A stretch of DNA of 64,000 bases from Buttiauxella brennerae ATCC 51605 (GTDB lineage Bacteria; Pseudomonadota; Gammaproteobacteria; Enterobacterales; Enterobacteriaceae). Where the stretch lies: contig NZ_LXER01000029.1 in NCBI RefSeq assembly GCF_001654925.1, positions 214,508 to 278,507 on the forward strand, written 5' to 3'. This document shows positions 58,660-64,000 of the stretch, in pieces (the first letter of the stretch is position 1; each line of letters opens with the position of its first letter). Under the pieces are notes generated by a model, which made no database searches, had not been told where the DNA came from, and was given only the letters and a program-made list of their open reading frames with translations. The position numbers and the translations under genes are program-made.

Positions 58660-58767
58660 GTGTTACCCCTGCCAGGGCATGAATCGATGTGGTTCGAGGC
58701 GTTACCTGTTGAACTACAAACTCGTATTGAAAAGCTGGGCGTTACTCACGATAGCTTTGGGTTGTAA
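58570..58767 (+). CDS. Hypothetical ORF, possible gene fragment
   Basis: This 65-codon frame on the other strand ends HESMWFEALPVELQTRIEKLGVTHDSFGL (about 29 residues, acidic and protein-like). It lacks a convincing ribosome binding site. It could be a remnant of a longer gene or a shadow of the minus-strand frame. Not recognised. Confidence 0.25.
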   Translation: MESSHPFRFPVEIWIYLNNIEADNMLEYGHVLPLPGHESMWFEALPVELQTRIEKLGVTHDSFGL

Positions 58768-58999
58768 CATTGTCTGATTATCTGAAAATACTTAACTTCA
58801 CTTTTTCTCCACACTTTCTTGCCTGTAGCCGATTTCCTCCACTTTGTTTACACAGCACATGAATTGCAATTATTCCCCGCTCATTGCAAGGATGATTACG
58901 GTGATAAAATCACCGCATTCACACCGATCAGGTTGTTAGATTACCCGTAGCACTGTCGCGCGAGCTATCCCTGTCCGGAGTTTGGTAAATGAGGTTCCT

Positions 59000-59221
59000 A
59001 TGAAAAAGCTAATTACCGCAGCACTGCTTTCTACGCTTCTGGCGGGTTGTGCAACCAATTCACCTTGCGTACCGGTTTATGACGACCAGGGCCGCCTGGT
59101 GCACACCAATACCTGCATGAAAGGAACAACTCAGGATAACTGGGAAACCGCAGGCGCAATCGCCGGTGGTGCGGCAGCGATTGCCGGTTTAACGCTGGGT
59201 ATTGTGGCGTTAACTAAATAA
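59000..59221 (+). CDS. yhdV: Lipoprotein YhdV
   Basis: YhdV (73 residues) is a small lipoprotein with lipobox LLAGC at residues 14-18 and a glycine/alanine-rich hydrophobic segment (about 50-70, AGAIAGGAAAIAGLTLG) of the glycine-zipper type. Its function is unknown. The start at 59000 has GAGG upstream; the middle part, VPVYDDQGRLVHTNTC, is conserved with E. coli. A terminator follows. Confidence 0.93.
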   Translation: MKKLITAALLSTLLAGCATNSPCVPVYDDQGRLVHTNTCMKGTTQDNWETAGAIAGGAAAIAGLTLGIVALTK

Positions 59222-59240
59222 ATTCCATCCCCATATTTCA

Positions 59241-59270
59241 AAAGCGCGCCTTTATTTAGCGCGTTTTTTT
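59241..59270 (+). terminator. Terminator after yhdV
   Basis: A GC stem (59245-59249 with 59259-59263), extended by one G-T and several A-T pairs, has a 9-base loop and seven Ts on its right side. Confidence 0.85.
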
Positions 59271-59520
59271 TATTGGAAAATCCTTAATCCTTTTCCTTTG
59301 CATTGTTTAAGTGCATTCATTTATCGCCACTTCATTTGTTAGCTTCCCGGGCTTGTATGCCCGATCTTTTTAGCGTGAAACAAATCACTCAGTTCGTTCC
59401 GGTTTTGTTTTATTGCACCAGCAGACGTGACTCTTCTCACAAACCTCCGCAGACGCTATCCACGCTAATGTTCACGCCAGAAACTACTTCTTTTCATATG
59501 ATCAAAATCTGAAACTTTTT

Positions 59521-59567
59521 TGCGCTGAAATGTGGCGTAGGTTTCAATTTTGCCCCGTTATGGGGCG
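59521..59567. promoter_or_regulatory. Two NtrC-like enhancer sites upstream of yhdW
   Basis: Site 2 (59551-59567) is TGCCCC-N5-GGGGCG, a near copy of the NtrC pattern TGCACC-N5-GGTGCA. Site 1 (59521-59537) is TGCGCT-N5-GTGGCG, a weaker match. Their centres are 30 bases apart, about three helical turns. They lie about 108 and 138 bases before the expected transcription start, much like the glnA enhancer pair. E. coli yhdWXYZ is known to be NtrC-activated. Confidence 0.7.
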
Positions 59568-59639
59568 TTGTAAGTAATTTTTCCTGTCTACACTCAGCTT
59601 ACTGCGACAGGAGGTACACGCATACCGTCTCTCGCAATC

Positions 59640-59657
59640 TTGGCACTCCCTTTGCTT
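59640..59657 (+). promoter_or_regulatory. Sigma54 promoter of yhdWXYZ
   Basis: TTGGCACTCCCTTTGCTT matches the -24/-12 consensus, with GG at 59642-59643 and GC at 59654-59655 exactly 10 bases apart. Transcription should start near 59667. The RpoN that would use it is encoded at the left end of this window. Confidence 0.88.
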
Positions 59658-59747
59658 TAACCACAATGGCAGATGCCACAGACAGGAAAAACGGCGCCAT
59701 ACGGATGCCGACACTTATAACGATAATTTCGCCACACAGGATGCATT

Positions 59748-60773
59748 ATGAAAAAGACTCTGATCTCCACTCTGGTCGCTGCCGGTGCATTATTCGCGGT
59801 AGTCAATCAGGCTCATGCTGGCACTACGTTTGATGCGGTAAAGAAGAAAGGCTTTGTGCAATGCGGGATAAGTGATGGCTTGCCTGGTTTTTCTTACGCC
59901 GATGCAAACGGTAAATTTACCGGCATTGATGTGGACGTTTGCCGTGGCGTTGCCGCTGCGGTATTTGGGGATGCCTCAAAAGTTAAATATACCCCGCTGA
60001 CCGCAAAAGAGCGTTTTACGGCTCTCCAGTCAGGCGAAGTCGATATTCTGTCACGTAATACCACCTGGACTTCATCACGCGATGCCGGCATGGGAATGAT
60101 GTTTACCGGCGTCACTTATTACGATGGCATCGGTTTCCTTACGCACAACAAAGCAGGCCTGAAGAGCGCTAAAGAACTGGATGGCGCGACCGTTTGTATT
60201 CAGGCGGGTACTGATACCGAGCTCAACGTCGCCGATTACTTCAAAGCAAATAATATGAAGTACACCCCTGTAACGTTCGATCGCTCCGATGAGTCAGCCA
60301 AGGCTCTGGAATCAGGCCGCTGCGATACTCTGGCTTCCGACCAGTCTCAACTCTATGCACTGCGCATCAAACTGAGCACACCAGGTGAGTGGGTGGTTCT
60401 TCCTGAAGTCATTTCAAAAGAGCCTTTAGGCCCAGTCGTACGCCGTGGTGATGAAGACTGGTTCTCCGTCGTGCGCTGGACTTTATTCGCCATGCTCAAT
60501 GCTGAAGAGATGGGGATTGACTCTAAAAACGTTGATCAGATGGCTGCTAACCCAACCACACCGGATATGGCTCACCTGTTAGGTAAAGAAGGTGATTTCG
60601 GTAAAGACCTGAAGCTCGATAATAAATGGGCGTACAACATCGTCAAACAAGTCGGTAACTACGCCGAAATCTTCGAACATAACGTCGGTTCTGATAGCCC
60701 GTTAAAAATCAAACGTGGGCAAAACAACCTGTGGAACAAAGGTGGTATTCAGTACGCACCGCCTGTTCGCTAA
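59748..60773 (+). CDS. yhdW: Amino-acid ABC transporter substrate-binding protein (AapJ-like)
   Basis: YhdW (341-residue precursor) is a periplasmic binding protein of the polar/general L-amino acid family (SBP_bac_3). The signal peptide ends at AHA-GTTF (24/25). Family segments include QCGISDGLPGFSYADANGKFTGIDVDVCRG (Cys39 and Cys64 may pair) and DILSRNTTWTSSRD. The gene is intact. It is the first gene of yhdWXYZ and is separated from yhdX by a stable hairpin that may keep its mRNA level higher. Confidence 0.95.
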   Translation: MKKTLISTLVAAGALFAVVNQAHAGTTFDAVKKKGFVQCGISDGLPGFSYADANGKFTGIDVDVCRGVAAAVFGDASKVKYTPLTAKERFTALQSGEVDILSRNTTWTSSRDAGMGMMFTGVTYYDGIGFLTHNKAGLKSAKELDGATVCIQAGTDTELNVADYFKANNMKYTPVTFDRSDESAKALESGRCDTLASDQSQLYALRIKLSTPGEWVVLPEVISKEPLGPVVRRGDEDWFSVVRWTLFAMLNAEEMGIDSKNVDQMAANPTTPDMAHLLGKEGDFGKDLKLDNKWAYNIVKQVGNYAEIFEHNVGSDSPLKIKRGQNNLWNKGGIQYAPPVR

Positions 60774-60788
60774 GCGAGACGTCAGAAA

Positions 60789-60812
60789 TGGGCACTACTT
60801 CGGTAGTGCCCA
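60789..60812 (+). other. UUCG-loop hairpin between yhdW and yhdX
   Basis: A 10-base-pair perfect stem (60789-60798 with 60803-60812) closes a C(UUCG)G tetraloop, one of the most stable RNA loops. No T-run follows. Such hairpins after binding-protein genes commonly protect the upstream mRNA from 3' exonucleases, giving more binding protein than permease. Confidence 0.8.
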
Positions 60813-60843
60813 AGGTTTGAGTTTATGTTACTGAGGTTCGCTT

Positions 60844-62025
60844 ATGTCCCATCGCCGCCCAATCGTAAAAGGTGATATTTCCTTTTCTAACCCAGCGGTT
60901 CGTGCTTGGCTGTTCCAGATTATTGCTGTCGTCGCCGTCGTAGGCATAGCTATTTATCTGATTCATAACACCGTCACCAACCTTAGTAATCGTGGCATTA
61001 CCTCAGGTTTTGCATTCCTCGACCGAGCCGCTGGCTTCGGTATCGTTCAGCACCTCGTTGATTATGAACAGGGTGATACTTATGGACGCGTGTTTGTCGT
61101 CGGCCTGCTGAACACTTTGTTGGTTTCCGCATTGTGCATTGTGTTTGCTTCATTTATCGGCTTCTTTCTGGGGCTTGCCCGACTGTCCGATAACTGGTTG
61201 CTACGTAAACTTTCCACTTTCTACATTGAGACATTCCGCAATATCCCTCCTTTATTGCAGATCTTCTTTTGGTATTTTGCTGTTCTTCGCAACCTGCCCG
61301 GCCCTCGTCAGGCAGTCAACGCATTCGACCTTCTCTTTCTGAGTAACCGCGGGCTCTATATCCCCTCCCCGCAGATTGGTGAAGGTGTACTGGCTTTCAT
61401 CGGTGCCATTTTGTTAGCACTGATAATCTCGGCAGGCTTGTATCGCTATAACAAAATGCATCAGATAAAAACCGGGCAATTGCGTCGCACCTGGCCTTAC
61501 GGTTTGGGGTTACTGATCTTGTTACCGCTACTGGCACACGGTTTTTTTGGCGCAGCATTACACTGGGATGTTCCCGCTTTACGGGGCTTTAACTTCCGTG
61601 GGGGGATGGTTCTCATTCCTGAGCTGGCGGCATTAACTTTAGCATTGTCGGTGTATACATCCGCTTTTATTGCCGAAATTATCCGCGCGGGAATTCAGTC
61701 TGTCCCCTACGGCCAACACGAAGCAGCACGTTCCCTGGGCATACCGAACCCTGTCACATTACGGCAGGTTATTATTCCTCAGGCAATGCGCGTCATCATT
61801 CCGCCACTCACCAGTCAGTACCTCAATATCGTCAAAAACTCATCACTGGCAGCCGCAATTGGTTACCCGGACATGGTCTCATTGTTCGCAGGAACAGTGC
61901 TCAATCAGACAGGTCAAGCCATTGAAACTATTGCCATAACGATGTCGGTCTACCTGATTATAAGCCTGACTATTTCGTTACTGATGAATATCTATAATCG
62001 GCGAATTGCCCTGATTGAGCGCTAA
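60844..62025 (+). CDS. yhdX: Amino-acid ABC transporter permease (AapQ-like)
   Basis: YhdX (393 residues) is an inner-membrane permease of the His/Glu/Gln family with about eight helices, longer than typical because of an insert after about residue 160. The EAA loop that contacts the ATPase is GQHEAARSLGIPNP followed by IIPQAMRVIIPPL. yhdY follows after 9 bases. Confidence 0.95.
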   Translation: MSHRRPIVKGDISFSNPAVRAWLFQIIAVVAVVGIAIYLIHNTVTNLSNRGITSGFAFLDRAAGFGIVQHLVDYEQGDTYGRVFVVGLLNTLLVSALCIVFASFIGFFLGLARLSDNWLLRKLSTFYIETFRNIPPLLQIFFWYFAVLRNLPGPRQAVNAFDLLFLSNRGLYIPSPQIGEGVLAFIGAILLALIISAGLYRYNKMHQIKTGQLRRTWPYGLGLLILLPLLAHGFFGAALHWDVPALRGFNFRGGMVLIPELAALTLALSVYTSAFIAEIIRAGIQSVPYGQHEAARSLGIPNPVTLRQVIIPQAMRVIIPPLTSQYLNIVKNSSLAAAIGYPDMVSLFAGTVLNQTGQAIETIAITMSVYLIISLTISLLMNIYNRRIALIER

Positions 62026-62034
62026 GGAATTACG

Positions 62035-63135
62035 ATGACAAAAGCATTAGTGTCACTTCACACGCGCCCAAAAGCTGTTCGCTCAAGTGCCGTGCAATGG
62101 GCTCGTAAGAATCTTTTTTCCAGCTGGTCTAATAGCTTACTGACTATTTTCTGTTTGTGGATGATGTGGTTGCTGATTCCACCCTTGTTAAACTGGACGA
62201 TTTTCCAAGCTAACTGGATTGGTGAAACCCGTGCGGACTGCACAAAAGAAGGGGCATGCTGGGTGTTTATCCACGCACGTTTCGGACAGTTTATGTATGG
62301 GCTCTACCCGCATGATCAACGCTGGCGCATTAACCTTGCACTGCTAATTGGTCTGGCTTCCATCATTCCAATGTTCTGGAATGCGATGCCACGCCGTGGC
62401 CGTTACATCGCCGCATGGGCCGTTATCTATCCGCTGGTTGTTTGGGGTTTATTATACGGTGGCTTTTTAGGTCTGGATCGTGTCGAGACACGCCAGTGGG
62501 GCGGGTTAACATTAACGTTGATCATTGCATCCGTCGGGATCGCCGGGGCGTTGCCATTAGGGATCTTACTGGCCTTAGGTCGCCGTTCGACGATGCCGGT
62601 AGTCAGAATCTTGTCAGTGATATTTATCGAGTTCTGGCGAGGTGTTCCGCTAATCACGGTGTTGTTCATGTCATCCGTCATGCTGCCGCTGTTTCTTTCT
62701 GAAGGAACAAGCATAGACAAACTTATCCGTGCATTGGTTGGGGTGATCCTTTTCCAGTCGGCTTATGTCGCTGAAGTGGTTCGCGGTGGCTTGCAGGCGC
62801 TACCAAAAGGGCAATACGAAGCCGCAGAATCTCTGGCGTTGGGATACTGGAAAACCCAGGGATTAGTGATCCTCCCGCAGGCATTAAAGATGGTCATTCC
62901 AGGCCTGGTTAACACCATTATTGCTCTATTCAAAGACACCAGTCTGGTGATCATTATTGGTTTGTTTGATCTGTTTAGTAGCGTACAGCAAGCCACTGTC
63001 GATCCTGCCTGGCTTGGAATGTCGACCGAAGGCTATGTCTTCGCAGCACTCATCTACTGGATTTTCTGTTTCAGCATGTCGCGCTACAGCCAGCATCTTG
63101 AAAAACGTTTTAACACCGGACGAACACCGCACTGA
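62035..63135 (+). CDS. yhdY: Amino-acid ABC transporter permease (AapM-like)
   Basis: YhdY (366 residues) pairs with YhdX to form the transport channel. It has about eight helices; the EAA loop is GQYEAAESLALGYWKTQ followed by VILPQALKMVIPGL. The N-terminal extension with WIGETRADCTKEGACW is periplasmic. yhdZ begins 10 bases later. Confidence 0.95.
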   Translation: MTKALVSLHTRPKAVRSSAVQWARKNLFSSWSNSLLTIFCLWMMWLLIPPLLNWTIFQANWIGETRADCTKEGACWVFIHARFGQFMYGLYPHDQRWRINLALLIGLASIIPMFWNAMPRRGRYIAAWAVIYPLVVWGLLYGGFLGLDRVETRQWGGLTLTLIIASVGIAGALPLGILLALGRRSTMPVVRILSVIFIEFWRGVPLITVLFMSSVMLPLFLSEGTSIDKLIRALVGVILFQSAYVAEVVRGGLQALPKGQYEAAESLALGYWKTQGLVILPQALKMVIPGLVNTIIALFKDTSLVIIIGLFDLFSSVQQATVDPAWLGMSTEGYVFAALIYWIFCFSMSRYSQHLEKRFNTGRTPH

Positions 63136-63145
63136 GGATGAATAA

Positions 63146-63904
63146 ATGAGCCAGATTACGATGCAACCCGCTGATGCGATGATCATGCTGGAGAATGTGA
63201 ATAAATGGTACGGGCAGTTTCACGTACTTAAAGATATCAATTTAAAGGTGCAACAAGGCGAGCGCATTGTCCTGTGTGGACCTTCCGGTTCAGGTAAATC
63301 AACAACCATACGCTGTATTAATCACCTGGAAGAGCATCAACAAGGGCGCATTGTCGTTGATGGAACCGAACTCAACGATGATTTACGTAATATAGAGAAG
63401 GTTAGGACTGAGGTCGGAATGGTTTTCCAACACTTTAACCTGTTCCCACACCTGACCGTTTTGCAGAACTGCACTCTTGCCCCGATCTGGGTGCGCAAGA
63501 TGCCCAAGAAAGAAGCTGAAGCTCTCGGAATGCACTATCTGGAAAAGGTACGCATCGCAGAGCATGCGCATAAGTTCCCGGGGCAAATATCTGGCGGACA
63601 ACAGCAGCGTGTGGCGATTGCCCGCTCACTGTGTATGAAACCTAAGATCATGCTGTTTGATGAACCTACTTCTGCGCTGGATCCGGAAATGGTTAAAGAA
63701 GTGCTGGATACCATGATAGGGCTGGCTGAGTCTGGCATGACAATGTTGTGTGTAACGCATGAAATGGGCTTTGCGCGGACGGTGGCTGACAGAGTGATCT
63801 TTATGGATAGAGGTGAGATCGTGGAACAAGCACCACCAAATGAATTCTTTGCTCACCCTAAGTCGGAGCGTACTCGTGCTTTCTTGTCTCAGGTTATTCA
63901 TTGA
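63146..63904 (+). CDS. yhdZ: Amino-acid ABC transporter ATP-binding protein (AapP-like)
   Basis: YhdZ (252 residues) is the ATPase of the importer. Walker A is GPSGSGKS at 45-52, the Q-loop lies in [13 protein letters not shown], the ABC signature is [14 protein letters not shown], Walker B is [15 protein letters not shown], and the switch His is in VTHEMGFAR. It is the last gene of the operon. Confidence 0.97.
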   Translation: MSQITMQPADAMIMLENVNKWYGQFHVLKDINLKVQQGERIVLCGPSGSGKSTTIRCINHLEEHQQGRIVVDGTELNDDLRNIEKVRTEVGMVFQHFNLFPHLTVLQNCTLAPIWVRKMPKKEAEALGMHYLEKVRIAEHAHKFPGQISGGQQQRVAIARSLCMKPKIMLFDEPTSALDPEMVKEVLDTMIGLAESGMTMLCVTHEMGFARTVADRVIFMDRGEIVEQAPPNEFFAHPKSERTRAFLSQVIH

Positions 63905-63915
63905 TATTTAACAAG

Positions 63916-63938
63916 AAAGGCCACGTAAGGGGCCTTTT
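63916..63938 (+). terminator. Terminator after yhdZ
   Basis: A 7-base-pair stem (63916-63922 with 63931-63937) has an 8-base loop and TTTTATTTT after it. Confidence 0.8.
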
Positions 63939-63960
63939 ATTTTCGCTGGAAATACAAAAC

Positions 63961-63990
63961 AAAAAGGCCATCCGCAAGGATGGCCTTTTT
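63961..63990 (-). terminator. rRNA-operon T2-like terminator at the right edge
   Basis: A 13-base-pair stem (63961-63973 with 63978-63990) has a GCAA loop, flanked by A5 and T5, so it works in both directions. The stem sequence AAGGCCATCC is that of the second terminator of E. coli rrn operons. In E. coli rrnD ends next to yhdZ on the minus strand, so this probably belongs to a convergent rRNA operon beyond the window. Confidence 0.75.
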
Positions 63991-64000
63991 GTTTATTTGA

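Larger units (their letters stand above)
59222..59747. other. yhdV-yhdW intergenic region
   Basis: These 526 bases hold the yhdV terminator, about 250 bases in which I see nothing specific, two NtrC-like sites (59521-59567), a sigma54 promoter (59641-59657) and an 80-base leader before yhdW. Short open frames here have no coding character. Confidence 0.75.

Noticed and set aside
59303..59512. 69-codon frame upstream of yhdW
   Set aside because: No ribosome binding site or recognisable sequence; it lies in the regulatory region.

Overview
The window is a chromosomal segment of a member of the family Enterobacteriaceae. Almost every protein is close in length and sequence to its Escherichia coli K-12 counterpart, and the gene order follows the E. 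coli rpoN to rrnD region. It is not E. coli itself. gltF, dcuD and the yhdJ-acrSEF block are absent. A type II dehydroquinase (aroQ), msrPQ, an alpha-carbonic anhydrase, an extra GabD-like aldehyde dehydrogenase and a second yhcN copy are present. This pattern fits Klebsiella/Enterobacter/Buttiauxella/Kluyvera-like genera, but the genus cannot be fixed by reading. No prophage, insertion sequence, CRISPR array or tRNA was seen.

Layout, left to right. 1-2.6 kb: the end of the rpoN operon (rpoN-hpf-ptsN-rapZ-ptsO), covering sigma54, ribosome hibernation and the nitrogen PTS. 2.6-7.5 kb, minus strand: mtgA, elbB, arcB and yhcC, with the sRNA gene arcZ facing arcB. 7.5-14.1 kb: gltBD (glutamate synthase) behind a 680 bp control region with tandem ARG boxes and a CRP-like site. 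14.1-19.6 kb: the sialic acid operon nanATEKQ with nanR and its triple-repeat operator. 19.8-23.4 kb: sspAB, rplM-rpsI and zapE. 23.6-26.9 kb: zapG, degQ, degS, with an ERIC repeat before degQ. 26.9-30.1 kb: mdh, argR, two yhcN paralogues, yhcO. 30.2-35.9 kb: an aldehyde dehydrogenase beside the aaeXAB efflux operon and aaeR. 35.9-48.3 kb: tldD, yhdP, rng, yhdE, mreDCB and csrD. 48.5-57.9 kb: msrPQ, aroQ-accBC, yhdT-panF-prmA, cah and dusB-fis. 58-64 kb: small poorly known genes, then the amino-acid ABC transporter yhdWXYZ behind a sigma54 promoter with two NtrC-like sites. The last 30 bases look like an rRNA-operon terminator, so rrnD probably starts just beyond the right edge, read toward this window.

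Common threads are nitrogen control (rpoN, ptsN/ptsO, gltBD, argR and the NtrC/sigma54-driven yhdWXYZ), envelope building and quality control (mtgA, mreBCD, degQ, degS, yhdP, msrPQ), and translation (hpf, rplM/rpsI, dusB, fis, prmA).

I found no convincing new multi-gene system. The items most worth a second look are the candidate leader ORF overlapping gltB out of frame, the aldehyde dehydrogenase next to the aromatic-acid exporter, the NtrC/sigma54 control region of yhdW, and the unassigned small ORFs at 58.4-58.8 kb. Start sites were corrected where the longest open frame ran upstream of the family start. Coordinates and motif positions were read by eye; comparisons with E. coli are from memory, not from an alignment run here.
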